Shown piece by piece: positions 17,502 through 26,410 of a stretch of DNA of 64,000 nt (within the stretch, counting starts at the first letter, position 1; every line of letters begins with the position of its first letter). The stretch is taken from assembly GCF_016806835.2 (NCBI RefSeq), contig NZ_CP086111.1, forward strand, positions 1,995,001 to 2,059,000, in the 5' to 3' direction. A program made the position numbers and the translations under genes. The DNA comes from Skermanella rosea (GTDB lineage: Bacteria > Pseudomonadota > Alphaproteobacteria > Azospirillales > Azospirillaceae). The notes beneath the pieces were generated by a model. It was given only the letters and a program-made list of their open reading frames with translations, was not told the DNA's origin and did no database searches.

Positions 17502-17547
17502 TATACAGCGTGGATGGTGAAGCCAACGCCGAACGTAACGCTGTATA
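17502..17547. repeat. Inverted repeat upstream of the lipoprotein/two-component operon
   Basis: TATACAGCGT (17502-17511) and its exact reverse complement ACGCTGTATA (17538-17547) are separated by 26 nt in an AT-rich stretch 120 nt before the lipoprotein start. The spacing, with arms about 36 bp apart centre to centre, would suit a dimeric regulator or a stem in the leader RNA. Confidence 0.5.
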
Positions 17548-17666
17548 ACTTTGGGCGACAAAATGCAGATACGCACAACCTGTACCTCGACAAAGGCATT
17601 TGTCGTGTCGGTGTGCTGCATGCCTTGGACTGGACAAGCGGGGGAGTCTCCGCTCGGGGGCATTCA

Positions 17667-18392
17667 TTGCGTATTTTAGCGGCTATTGTCTCGATGTCGG
17701 CTATTATGCTGACGGGTTGCATAGAGCAGGGGAAAACCGTGCCGCTCATGATCGTCCGTGCGGAGCCGCCCCCCGCCAGCGTGGAGGTCCCCCAAGCTCC
17801 CGTGCCGCGGGCCAAGCCGAAGCCGCCGGCTTCGGTCGCCGCCACCGCAGGCGTTCCCGCCGGCCGCAAGCCGATGCCCGACGCCGCCGCACCGTTCCGG
17901 CCCCCCGCTTTCGCCCCGGAGCCGGACGTCTCCTCCGAACGTCAGGACGCTCCCGAAGGTTCCGAGGCGAACGGCGGATCCGTCGTGATGGTGCCGCCCG
18001 CAGCTCCCTTGCCCGAGCCGTTGCCGGCGCCCGTGGAGGCGCTGCCGTCCCCGGCCACTCCCGCTCTCCCGGAGCCGCCGGCGGCCGTCCCGCCATCCGA
18101 CCATCCCGGCCCCAAGGCCCTGGTCGGCCTGGACGAACAGGCCACCGTCCGACTTCTCGGGGAGCCGTCCTGGACCGAGGACGTCCCGCCCGCGAAATAC
18201 TGGCAGTACGCCACTCCATCCTGCGTCTTGCGCGTCTTCTTCTTCATGGAGATGACAACGCAGAACTTCCGTGCCCTTTCCTATGAACTGACGAGTAGCG
18301 ACGATGCCCCCAATGTCCATGAACGGTGCTTCGCACAACTCCTCGCCCAGGCTTCAGGCCGTCAGACGGCCCATGGCAACCGCATCAACTAA
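17667..18392 (+). CDS. Proline-rich lipoprotein upstream of a two-component system
   Basis: The lipobox LTGC follows a hydrophobic stretch (LRILAAIVSMSAIMLTGC), so the protein is a predicted lipoprotein. A long Pro/Ala-rich linker (about 25-155) leads to a small C-terminal domain (VGLDEQATVRLLGEPSW, then YWQYATPSCVLRVFFF), a SmpA/OmlA-like arrangement common in alphaproteobacteria. I chose the TTG at 17667 because it gives a normal 18-residue lipoprotein signal; GTG at 17613 is the alternative, and neither has a strong ribosome site. The end overlaps the response-regulator start by 20 nt, so the two are coupled. Confidence 0.65.
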   Translation: MRILAAIVSMSAIMLTGCIEQGKTVPLMIVRAEPPPASVEVPQAPVPRAKPKPPASVAATAGVPAGRKPMPDAAAPFRPPAFAPEPDVSSERQDAPEGSEANGGSVVMVPPAAPLPEPLPAPVEALPSPATPALPEPPAAVPPSDHPGPKALVGLDEQATVRLLGEPSWTEDVPPAKYWQYATPSCVLRVFFFMEMTTQNFRALSYELTSSDDAPNVHERCFAQLLAQASGRQTAHGNRIN

Positions 18393-19236
18393 CCCGGCTG
18401 CCGGCGTCGTGCCGTCCAAGGTCGCCTTGGTCGATGACGACGACCTCTTCCGGGAATCGTTGGGCATGAACCTGGCCGACGAGGGATACGAGGTCATCCC
18501 CTTCGACCGCGGCGCTCCGGCGCTCGACTATTTCCTGCGCGGCGGCAACGCCGACGTGGTCCTGCTCGACTGGCGCATGCCCAAGATGGACGGCATCGAC
18601 GTGCTGCGCCAGCTCAGGGCCAGCGGCATCGAGGTGCCGGTGATCTTCCTGACCGTGCTGTCGGACCAGATCTACGAGGAGGCCGCCCTGGCCGGCGGCG
18701 CGGTCGATTTCGTCGAGAAATCCCGGTCGCTGCCGATCCTGCTGAAGCGCATGCAGCTGATCCTGGGCGGGCGCAAGACCGGCCCGGACGAGGGCGATCC
18801 CGCCGCGGCGCCGGGCGCGCAGGCCGGTGCGGCGCCCGCGGGCGGCGGCAACCCCAACCTGTTCAACCGCGGCGAGCTGGAACTGCGGCTGGACGGCAGC
18901 CGGGCCTTCTGGAAGGGCACCCGGGTCGACCTGACCCTGACCGAGTTCAACATCGTGCGGCTGATGGCGACCCGGCCGGGCGAGGACATCTCCTACCGCG
19001 AGATCTACGACCTGGTGCACGGCAAGGGGTTCGTCGCCGGCTACGGTCCGGCGGGATACCGGGCCAACGTCCGCGCCTTCATCAAGCGCATCCGCCAGAA
19101 GTTCAGGATGGTCGACGGCGACTTCGACCTGATCGACAACTATCCCGGTTTCGGCTACCGCTGGAGCGACGATCCGGTCGGCGGCGAGATGGACGGCGAC
19201 GACGACCTGCGGGGGCATGCCGGAGGCTTGAGTTGA
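18373..19236 (+). CDS. OmpR-family response regulator (ChvI-like)
   Basis: A 287-residue two-component regulator. The receiver domain (about 15-130) has the acidic pocket ALVDDDDLFRESL, the phosphoacceptor Asp in VVLLDWRMPKMDG, the Thr in FLTVLSD and the Lys in VDFVEKSRS. A linker follows, then a winged-helix DNA-binding domain (about 175-270, with LTLTEFNIVRLMATRPGEDI and RANVRAFIKRIRQKF). The kinase follows 37 nt later. In alphaproteobacteria this family includes ChvI, which controls envelope and exopolysaccharide genes; the assignment is tentative. Confidence 0.85.
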   Translation: MATASTNPAAGVVPSKVALVDDDDLFRESLGMNLADEGYEVIPFDRGAPALDYFLRGGNADVVLLDWRMPKMDGIDVLRQLRASGIEVPVIFLTVLSDQIYEEAALAGGAVDFVEKSRSLPILLKRMQLILGGRKTGPDEGDPAAAPGAQAGAAPAGGGNPNLFNRGELELRLDGSRAFWKGTRVDLTLTEFNIVRLMATRPGEDISYREIYDLVHGKGFVAGYGPAGYRANVRAFIKRIRQKFRMVDGDFDLIDNYPGFGYRWSDDPVGGEMDGDDDLRGHAGGLS

Positions 19237-19273
19237 CGGAGCGCCGACGGACGGAGACGGGAGCGGAGTCCTG

Positions 19274-20869
19274 ATGGCGCAGCCGCGGGCAAAGACCGGC
19301 GGCCGTTGGCTCCTGCGCTCGCTGGCCAGCCGGCTGGTGCTTGTTTCGGTCGTCTTCATCGCCGTGCCCATCCTGATCTACCAGCAGTTCCGGGCGGCCG
19401 ACGAGGACAAGCAGACGCTGCTCCTCCAGAGCGCCCAGCAGCAGGGACAGCTGATCGCCCGCGCGCTGGAGCCGCTGCTCGCCAAGGCGGATGCCAGCCT
19501 TCTGACGCGGCTCGGCGAAGAGCTTGCCCGGTTCGCCGACGAGAACACCCGGCTGAAGCTGCTGCTCCGGCCGAAAGGCGTTCCGGGAGCCCAGGGCTTC
19601 TACTATGTCGGCGCGGCGCCGCAGGCCCCCAACGCGAACCTGGACATCGAGCGCCAGCGCCTGCTGGAGCAGGGCATCCTGGCCCGCCTCGCGGATACCT
19701 GCAGCGGCAACCAGCCGCTGGCGATCCGGCTCCAGACGGCATCGGGCGCGCTGGAGGTGCTGACCTCGATCACCCCGATCAACAGCCCGTTCGGCTGCTG
19801 GGCCGTGGTGACGTCCCATTCGACGCCGACATATCTCGGCTCCTCGATCGGCCAGCCCTACTGGCAGACGCCGGAAGTCCAGGCCGCGGCGCTGATCTAC
19901 CTCGCCATGGCGGCGCTGGTGCTCCTGCTGTTCCTGGGCGTCTGGAGCAACCTGCGGCGGTTCGGCCTGCTGGCCCGCCAGATCGGCAACCACGACGGCA
20001 ACGGCCGTTCGTCGTTCGCCGAGCAGAACACCGTGCCCGAGCTGCGCAGCGTCGCCGAGGACTTCGACCGGCTGGTCGACACCCTGCGCAGTTCGGCCGA
20101 CAACCTGCGCCGCGCCGCCGAAGACAACGCCCACGCGTTCAAGACCCCGATCGCGGTGATCCGGCAGTCGCTGGAGCCCCTGAAGCGGATCATTCCCGGC
20201 AGCGACGGACGGGGACCGAGGGCCATCGACATGATCGACCGCTCGCTGGACCGGCTCGACGGCCTGGTGTCCTTCGCCCGGCGCATGGACGAGGCGGCGG
20301 CCGACCTGCTGGAGCCGCCGCGCCGCAAGGTGGACCTGTCCGAACTGCTGGAGGACATGCTGAGCGGCTATGCCGGCCTGCTGGCGGAACGGCACCTGCA
20401 CCTCAGGCTGCTGATCACCCCGCATGTCGTCGTGCGGGCCGGCGAGGACCTGCTGGAAACCGTCGTCGAGAACATCGTGGAGAATGCCATCAGCTTCTCC
20501 CCGGTCGACGGCAGCATCCAGGTGCGCCTGGCGCGGTCCGGCACCATGGCGGTGCTGACGGTCGAGGACGAGGGCCCGGGCGTCGATCCGGCCAATATCG
20601 AGCGCATCTTCGAACGGTATTTCTCGCAGCGCGACGCGACCGACGCGGCGGAACACCGGGCGCTGGACGCGACGGGCACCGACGGCGGCAGGACGGTCGT
20701 TCCCTTCGACCAGCCGGTGCAGCCGGCGGGGACGGGCGATTCCCTCCATTTCGGGATCGGCCTGTGGATCGTCCGGCGGAACATCGAGGCGATCGGCGGC
20801 CGGGTCACGGCGAGGAACCGGGACGCCGGAGGGTTGTTGATCAGGGTCGACCTGCCTATGGCGCTCTAG
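19274..20869 (+). CDS. Sensor histidine kinase (ChvG-like)
   Basis: A 531-residue membrane kinase. Transmembrane helices lie at about 18-38 and 205-225 and frame a periplasmic sensor region of about 165 residues. A HAMP-like linker follows. The H-box is NAHAFKTPIAVIRQSLEPL (about residue 290). The ATPase domain has the N-box VVENIVENAISFSP, the G1 box DEGPGVDPANIERIFERYF and the G2 box FGIGLWIVRRNIEAIGG. It partners with the response regulator just upstream and with the lipoprotein before it. Confidence 0.88.
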   Translation: MAQPRAKTGGRWLLRSLASRLVLVSVVFIAVPILIYQQFRAADEDKQTLLLQSAQQQGQLIARALEPLLAKADASLLTRLGEELARFADENTRLKLLLRPKGVPGAQGFYYVGAAPQAPNANLDIERQRLLEQGILARLADTCSGNQPLAIRLQTASGALEVLTSITPINSPFGCWAVVTSHSTPTYLGSSIGQPYWQTPEVQAAALIYLAMAALVLLLFLGVWSNLRRFGLLARQIGNHDGNGRSSFAEQNTVPELRSVAEDFDRLVDTLRSSADNLRRAAEDNAHAFKTPIAVIRQSLEPLKRIIPGSDGRGPRAIDMIDRSLDRLDGLVSFARRMDEAAADLLEPPRRKVDLSELLEDMLSGYAGLLAERHLHLRLLITPHVVVRAGEDLLETVVENIVENAISFSPVDGSIQVRLARSGTMAVLTVEDEGPGVDPANIERIFERYFSQRDATDAAEHRALDATGTDGGRTVVPFDQPVQPAGTGDSLHFGIGLWIVRRNIEAIGGRVTARNRDAGGLLIRVDLPMAL

Positions 20870-20998
20870 CGGTGCGCCGGACTGGGTACGAGGGAAGAAT
20901 GCCCGTGCGCGCTGGCCATATCACAGCTTTGCCACATGACCGTAAGGGGGCTACCCCTATATCGTGTCAGCCAATGTATACCGAACGGATGGACTGTC

Positions 20999-21490
20999 AT
21001 GTCCCAGCCTGATAGCGATGCGACTGGAGTTCAGAAGCCCACGGTATATCAGTACAGCTTCACGCGCGGCTCGGGGCAGGCGGCGGAGCGGGGGGTGGAG
21101 ACGGCCGACACGGCCGAGCTTGGCCATGCCCTCGAACTGCTGCGCAGCACGAGCCTTCATCTGTCCCTGTTCAAGATCGTCCTGACGGACATCGACGCAG
21201 AGCAGGGGGCGATGACCATGCAGAAGGCCTTCGGCAATCGCGGCATGTTCGCGTCGCTGGCCGCCGGCGGATTCTCGCTGCTGCTGATCGGCACGGACAT
21301 CGACAGCCGGATCACCAACGCGATGACGGTACAGGCGATCTATGCGTCCCTCGCCGACCTGGGGCTGCGCTCGCGCCTGGAGATCGCCGCCATCCACAGC
21401 CCGGCGCCCGAGATCGGCGATCCGGACGACATCCTGCTGCATCTGGCGAACCTGCCGACCGTCCAGCATCCCTTCGGCCGCGCCGCCTGA
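20999..21490 (+). CDS. Hypothetical protein
   Basis: A 163-residue protein without signal peptide or membrane segments. The core (LGHALELLRSTSLHLSLFKI, then GNRGMFASLAAGGFSLLLIG) looks like an alpha/beta fold with a vague resemblance to degenerate GGDEF or PAS-linked modules, but no active-site motif is present. I do not recognise the family. It is 129 nt behind the kinase gene and may belong to the same regulon. The start is the ATG at 20999. Confidence 0.6.
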   Translation: MSQPDSDATGVQKPTVYQYSFTRGSGQAAERGVETADTAELGHALELLRSTSLHLSLFKIVLTDIDAEQGAMTMQKAFGNRGMFASLAAGGFSLLLIGTDIDSRITNAMTVQAIYASLADLGLRSRLEIAAIHSPAPEIGDPDDILLHLANLPTVQHPFGRAA

Positions 21491-21507
21491 CGGAGCCGGC
21501 CGGCCGA

Positions 21508-22401
21508 TCACCGCCGGCGGTTGACCAGCGCTACGCCGCAGACGGCGAGCGCCATCCCGGCCAGCGCCGGGATGCCCAAGCGCTCGTCGAACATCAGGTA
21601 GGCGATGACCGCCGTCGCCGGGGGCACGAGGTAGAACAGGCTGGCGACCTGCGCCGCGGCGCCGCGGCGGATCAGGATGTAGAGCAGGAACACCGCCCCG
21701 ACCGAGAGCACCAGCCCCAGCCAGGCGAGCGCGAACAGGAACTCGCCGGTCCAGCGGACCTCCATCGTCTCGAAACGCATCGCCAGGACCAGCAGGACGA
21801 CGCTGGTGGCGGCGTACTGGAGGGCGGTCCCGCTCCGCAGGTCCATCCCGCCGCAGAAGCGCTTCTGGTACAGGGTTCCCACGGAGATCCCGACCAGGGC
21901 CGCGACGCACAGCGCCACGCCGGACAGGTAGCCGGCCTGCAGCGACAGGTTCTCCCAGACGACCAGCAGGACGCCGCACAACCCGAGCGCCAGGCCGAGC
22001 CACTGCCTGGCGCTGACGGTTTCGCCCAGCACCCGCCCGGATGCCGCCGCCGTGAGCAGGGGCTGGAGGCCGACGATCAGGGCGGCCACGCCGGCCGGCA
22101 AGCCGTTGGCGATGCCGGTGAAGACGCCGCCGAGATAGACGCCGTGGACCAGAAGGCCGGCCACGACGATGTGCAGCGCGTCGCTCCAGCGGCGCGGCCA
22201 CGGCGCGCGCGTGACCAGTGCGACCGCGGCCAGCACGGCCGCCACCAACGAGAGGCGGATCAGCAGGAAGGTCAGCGGCTCCGCGTAGGGCAGGCCGAAC
22301 TTGGCGCCGATGAAGCCGGTGCTCCACAGCAGGACGAAGACCGCCGGGATCAGGCGCATCCACGCCGGGCGTCCGGTCGGGGCAAGTGAGACTTGTGCCA
22401 T
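21508..22401 (-). CDS. DMT superfamily transporter (EamA type)
   Basis: A 297-residue inner-membrane exporter-type protein with ten predicted transmembrane helices in two EamA halves. It begins with the typical VFVLLWSTGFIGAKFGLPYA. The half-junction carries ANGLPAGVAALIVGLQPLLT, and the second half ends with LGIPALAGMALAVCGVALVN. Metabolite or amino-acid efflux is usual; the substrate is unknown. It is convergent with the hypothetical gene to its left. Confidence 0.88.
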   Translation of the reverse strand: MAQVSLAPTGRPAWMRLIPAVFVLLWSTGFIGAKFGLPYAEPLTFLLIRLSLVAAVLAAVALVTRAPWPRRWSDALHIVVAGLLVHGVYLGGVFTGIANGLPAGVAALIVGLQPLLTAAASGRVLGETVSARQWLGLALGLCGVLLVVWENLSLQAGYLSGVALCVAALVGISVGTLYQKRFCGGMDLRSGTALQYAATSVVLLVLAMRFETMEVRWTGEFLFALAWLGLVLSVGAVFLLYILIRRGAAAQVASLFYLVPPATAVIAYLMFDERLGIPALAGMALAVCGVALVNRRR

Positions 22402-22540
22402 CGCGCATTACCTGTCGCGCACCGGGGCGGGACGCCCGGCGCAGGCGGCAGGGCTAGCGCCCCGCAGCGGCTTTGGCAATGGCGGGATGCTCCGCCGGCC
22501 GCGGCGCGGGCTTCAGGACCCAGGCTTCGGGCTGCAGGCC

Positions 22541-24682
22541 TCAGGCGACATGGCGGCCCCTGCGGACGACCCGCCACAGCGGCAGCCGGACCGTGACATG
22601 GGTGCCCGCATGCTCCTCGCTGCGCAGGACCATGGTGCCGCCGTGCAGGCGCACCAGGGATCGGGTCAGCGGCAGCCCCAGGCCGGTCCCCGACGTCTCC
22701 TGCTGGAACTTGCCGTCGACCTGCCCGAACGGCTCCATGACGCGCGCAAGGTCCTTCCGGGCGATGCCGATCCCGGTGTCGCTGACGGTGATCGCCACGC
22801 GGCCGTCGGGCTCGCACTCCAGCTTCAGGTCCACGGAGCCGCCGCGCGGCGTGAACTTGACGGCGTTGGACAGCAGGTTGAGGAGCACTTGGCGCAGCAC
22901 CCGCTCGTCGCCCCGCAGGATCGGCAGGTTCGGCGGGATATGGGTGTTGAACTTGAGGCGCTTGTCGTGGACCGGCTTCTGGACGAAGCGGCCGGCCGCC
23001 AGGGCGATCACGGCCAGATCGATCTCCTGCTCGTTCAGCTCGTACTTGCGCGCCTCGATCTTCGACAGGTCGAGCAGATCGTTGATCAGGTTCAGCAGAT
23101 GGGTCCCGCTGGCATGTATGTCGGTGATGTACTCGCGGTACCGCTCGTTGCCCAGCGGGCCGAAGACTTCCTGGTTGATCATCTCGGAGAAGCCGATGAC
23201 CGCGTTCAGCGGCGTACGCAGCTCATGGCTCATGCTGGCCAGGAAGTGCGACTTCGCCTTGTTGGCCTTTTCCGCCGCCTCCTTCGCGACGCGCATGTCC
23301 TGCACCGCCTTTTCGCGCCGCCTGGTCTCCACGCGGACACGCTCGAGCACGCGGTTGTACAGCGTGGCGATCTGCCCGGCCTCGGTCTCCGCATCCACCT
23401 GGACCGGGCGGGAGAAGTCGCCGTCGCGCCTCTGCCGGTCCATCTCCACCAGCAGGCGCAGCAGGGCGGTGTTCGCCCCGTGCTCCGCGACGTTGAGGCC
23501 GATCCGCTCGTCCTCCTGCGAGACCCGAAGCGGATAGAAGCGGTTGATCAGCCACAGGAGCGCGAGGCCCCCGCCGAAGGAGAAGGTGCCGATCGCGCCG
23601 ACGCCGCCGAGCTGGACGAGGAACTGCTCCCAGCGGGTATGGCCGTTGTTCCACAGCTCCGGCCGGCCGACCAGGGCCACCGCCAGTGTTCCCCAGATCC
23701 CGCACATCAGGTGGACCGGCACCGCCGACACGGCGTCGTCGACGCGGACCTCCTCGAGCACGCGCATGCCGACGAACAGGATGACCCCGGAGACCGCGCC
23801 GATCACCAGGGCGCCCCCGGGGCCGACCACGTGGCACGGGGCCGTGATGCCCACCAGCCCGGCCAGCACGCCGTTCATGATGATCTCCACCTTCGGCTTG
23901 CGGTGGAAGCCCCAGGTGATCAGCAGGGCCGCGAGGCCGCCCGCCACGGGTGCCAGGACGGTGTTGATCAGGATGCGGGGGATCTCGGGGCTGAGCCGGA
24001 GCGTGCTGCCGGCATTGAACCCGAACCAGCCGACCCACAGCAGGAAGACGCCGAGCACCGCGACCGGCAGGTTGTGTCCCTCGATCTCCTTGCCGCCGGA
24101 GCCCGGTTCGGGGCCGAAGCGCCCGGACCGCGGACCGATCACCAGGATCGCCGCCAGCGCGATCCAGCCGCCGACGCTGTGGACGACGGTCGATCCGGCG
24201 AAGTCGATGAAGCCCAGGGAGGCGAGCCAGCCATAGGCCTGGCCGGTCTCCAGGCCCGCCCAGCTCCAGTGTCCGACCACGGGATAGATCAGGGTGGACA
24301 GGATCGCGGCGCACAGGAAATAGCCCGCGAAGCGCATCCGCTCCGCCACCGCTCCCGAGACGATCGTCGTGGCGGTGCCGCAGAACATCATCTGGAAGAA
24401 GAAGAAGGCGCCCGACCAGGGCGTCTCGCCGCCGTCGAACAGGAATCCGCTGGTGCCGATCAGGCCGGCCCAGCTCGCCCCGAACATCAGCGCGAAGCCG
24501 ATCAGCCAGAAGCTGAAGGCGGCGATCAGGAAGTCGACCAGGTTCTTGATGACGACGTTGATGCTGTTCTTGGCGCGGACGAGACCCCCTTCGAGACAGG
24601 CGAACCCGGCCTGCATCAGGAAGACGAGGATGGCGGCGACGCTGAGCCATAACACGTCCATGTATTGACCCGCCGGATCCAT
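22541..24682 (-). CDS. Ammonium transporter-histidine kinase fusion (Amt sensor kinase)
   Basis: A 713-residue fusion. Residues 1 to about 390 form an 11-helix Amt/Rh channel domain (LMQAGFACLEGGLVRAKNS). Both pore histidines are conserved, His168 in GSTVVHSVGGW and His324 in VPVHLMCGIWG. A HAMP-like linker (about 412-447) and coiled coil lead to a kinase core: H-box FLASMSHELRTPLNAVIGFS (His486), N-box LLNLLSNAVKFTP, G1 DTGIGIARKDLARVMEPF, G2 GTGLGLPLTRSLV. The same architecture is known from Ks-Amt5 of Kuenenia, an ammonium sensor. No dedicated response regulator is adjacent. I chose the ATG at 24682, just before the first helix. Confidence 0.88.
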   Translation of the reverse strand: MDPAGQYMDVLWLSVAAILVFLMQAGFACLEGGLVRAKNSINVVIKNLVDFLIAAFSFWLIGFALMFGASWAGLIGTSGFLFDGGETPWSGAFFFFQMMFCGTATTIVSGAVAERMRFAGYFLCAAILSTLIYPVVGHWSWAGLETGQAYGWLASLGFIDFAGSTVVHSVGGWIALAAILVIGPRSGRFGPEPGSGGKEIEGHNLPVAVLGVFLLWVGWFGFNAGSTLRLSPEIPRILINTVLAPVAGGLAALLITWGFHRKPKVEIIMNGVLAGLVGITAPCHVVGPGGALVIGAVSGVILFVGMRVLEEVRVDDAVSAVPVHLMCGIWGTLAVALVGRPELWNNGHTRWEQFLVQLGGVGAIGTFSFGGGLALLWLINRFYPLRVSQEDERIGLNVAEHGANTALLRLLVEMDRQRRDGDFSRPVQVDAETEAGQIATLYNRVLERVRVETRRREKAVQDMRVAKEAAEKANKAKSHFLASMSHELRTPLNAVIGFSEMINQEVFGPLGNERYREYITDIHASGTHLLNLINDLLDLSKIEARKYELNEQEIDLAVIALAAGRFVQKPVHDKRLKFNTHIPPNLPILRGDERVLRQVLLNLLSNAVKFTPRGGSVDLKLECEPDGRVAITVSDTGIGIARKDLARVMEPFGQVDGKFQQETSGTGLGLPLTRSLVRLHGGTMVLRSEEHAGTHVTVRLPLWRVVRRGRHVA

Positions 24683-24936
24683 GGTCAGCAGTTCCGTCCG
24701 CGGCTTCGGGAATGCATTCTGTCGAGGTGTCCTGGATGCTTGGATGAACGTGTGCCGGAGCCCGCTCCGGCGGGCGCGAACCCTGGCCCGGTCCGGTTCC
24801 CGACAGATCATGGAAGCTTACCCCAATTATGATTTCATGTGCCGCAAAATTTTGCCGCACCTGCGAAGAAATTCTGGGTCCCGATCAGGAACTCAGAGTT
24901 AAGGCAACATTAACCAATTCTTGGATAGTGTCCGGC

Positions 24937-25461
24937 ATGTTTCGCATACCTGCGCCACCACTTGCCTTATTGCTTGCCATGTTTGCCGCAACTTGGGGTT
25001 CTGCGGCCGTGGCGGCGCCGCAGTCCGAAATGTCCGGGAGCGGCAGCGCGATGGAAGGGGACGTGCTCACGCTCAACGGCACCATGGTGCGCCTGCGCGG
25101 GATCGATGCTCCGGACGCCGGGCAGGTCTGCCGATCCCTGCGGGGGGCCGAGTACGACTGCTTCGCCGCGGCGCGCGACCAGCTGCAATCCATGCTGGAC
25201 CTGGGGCCGGTGACCTGCAGGCTCAGCGAGCTGGACCGTTCGCAGCAGCGCGTGGGCGTCTGCCGGGTCCTCGGCAAGGATCTGGCGGCGGCCATGCTCG
25301 TGCGCGGCTGGGCTTTCGCCTACAGCCATCTCAGCCACGACTATCATGGGCTTGAGGCACGGGCGCAGGCGCGCCGCGCGGGCATGTGGGCCGGACGGGT
25401 GGAGGCGCCCTGGCTCTGGCGGACGCGGAAGCTCAATGAAAAGGGAGTCTCGGAACGTTAA
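24937..25461 (+). CDS. Secreted staphylococcal-nuclease-like protein
   Basis: A 174-residue protein with a signal peptide (PPLALLLAMFAATWGSAAVA) and an SNase/TNase-type OB-fold. The segments GDVLTLNGTMVRLRGIDAPD and RVGVCRVLGKDLAAAMLVRG, and the last block YHGLEARAQARRAGMWAG, match the family. The classic catalytic Arg-Glu-Arg set is only partly evident (RLRGIDAPD is kept), so catalytic activity is uncertain. Periplasmic or extracellular. It lies divergently from the Amt kinase. Confidence 0.75.
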   Translation: MFRIPAPPLALLLAMFAATWGSAAVAAPQSEMSGSGSAMEGDVLTLNGTMVRLRGIDAPDAGQVCRSLRGAEYDCFAAARDQLQSMLDLGPVTCRLSELDRSQQRVGVCRVLGKDLAAAMLVRGWAFAYSHLSHDYHGLEARAQARRAGMWAGRVEAPWLWRTRKLNEKGVSER

Positions 25462-25546
25462 TCAAACTTAACTTGATGACAGGGACTGCTTCGGTGCCTA
25501 ATGTAACTCCGGCTTACCGGTGAAAGGACCGAGGAAAGCAAGGCCA

Positions 25547-26329
25547 ATGCGTGTCTATGCACGGGAATTGAACGAGCATCTGCCGAGCCTCCGACGCTAC
25601 GCGCGCGCCCTTACCGGGTCGGTCGAGCGGGGCGACGACCTGGTGACGCGCTGCGTCGAGATTGCCGTCATGGCGCCGACCCGTTTCGGCGTGCCGCTGG
25701 CTTCCGCGGGCGGGCTCTACGCTCTTCTGCACGCCCTGTTCGACCAGGACGGGGAGGGCAGGCCGGACAGGTCGCAGCATCCGATCGAACGGGCGCTGGC
25801 GCGCCGGCCGGAGTTCGAGCGCCGGCTTTACCTGCTGGTCGCGCTGGAGGATCTTCCCGTGGCGGAGGCCGCCAAGCTGGTCGACCTGACCGTCACCGAG
25901 GCGACCGGGAGGCTGACCGCGATCCGAGAGTTCCTGCGGCTGGCGATGACCGCAAGGGTCCTGGTGGTCGAGGACAATGCCCTGGCCGCGGTGGATCTCA
26001 GCGAAATGATCAGCGGCATGGGCCATGTCGTCTGCGGGATGGCCGCGACGGAGCCCGAGGCCCTGGCGCTGGCCAACGCGGAAAGCCCGACCCTGGCCGT
26101 GCTGGACATCCGCCTGGCGCGCGGGGGAAGCGGCATATCGGTGGCGCGCATGCTGCGGGACAGGTTCGCCGTTCCGGTGATCTTCGTGACCGCCTATGCC
26201 GGCGACCTGCGGCTTCTCGACGAGGAGGACCTGGGGCCGGTCATCCGCAAGCCCTATACGACCACCGCGGTCCAGGATGCCATCTCGCAGGCGGTGTTCG
26301 CGCCTCTGCCCGAGATGCTGCTGCACTGA
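25547..26329 (+). CDS. phyR: PhyR-type general stress response regulator
   Basis: PhyR is the anti-anti-sigma switch of alphaproteobacteria: once phosphorylated it binds NepR and releases EcfG. The 260-residue protein has an N-terminal EcfG-like domain (about 5-130, with LPSLRRYARALTGSVERGDD and LVALEDLPVAEAAKLVDL) and a C-terminal receiver (about 138-255) with VLVVEDNALAAVDL, the phosphoacceptor Asp in LAVLDIRLA, and Lys in VIRKPYT. nepR and ecfG are usually neighbours but are not seen here. The ATG follows GAGGAAAGC. Other stress-type genes in the window carry EcfG-like promoters. Confidence 0.85.
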   Translation: MRVYARELNEHLPSLRRYARALTGSVERGDDLVTRCVEIAVMAPTRFGVPLASAGGLYALLHALFDQDGEGRPDRSQHPIERALARRPEFERRLYLLVALEDLPVAEAAKLVDLTVTEATGRLTAIREFLRLAMTARVLVVEDNALAAVDLSEMISGMGHVVCGMAATEPEALALANAESPTLAVLDIRLARGGSGISVARMLRDRFAVPVIFVTAYAGDLRLLDEEDLGPVIRKPYTTTAVQDAISQAVFAPLPEMLLH

Positions 26330-26347
26330 TCCCGGAGTGTCATGACG

Positions 26348-26383
26348 AAAACGGACCGCTGCGGCCGTGGCCGGAGCGGTCCG
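26348..26383 (-). terminator. Terminator between convergent phyR and glsB-like gene
   Basis: CGGACCGCT (26352-26360) pairs with AGCGGTCCG (26375-26383), with further pairing of GGCC to GGCC inside. On the minus strand the stem is followed by TTTT (26348-26351). It terminates the GlsB-type gene, and probably phyR from the other side. Confidence 0.75.
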
Positions 26384-26410
26384 ATGTCCGTCGTCGGTCG
26401 GACGCGTGCG

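Larger units (their letters stand above)
16939..17666. other. Long divergent intergenic region
   Basis: This 728-nt region separates the minus-strand stress operon from the plus-strand lipoprotein gene. It holds an EcfG-like promoter (17010-17035, minus strand) and an AT-rich part (about 17450-17600) with an inverted repeat. The middle (17100-17450) is GC-rich; I found no convincing gene there. Confidence 0.5.

Noticed and set aside
25451-25475. EcfG-type promoter directly upstream of phyR
   Set aside because: GGAAC is present (25451-25455), but no CGTT or TGTT lies 16-17 nt downstream.
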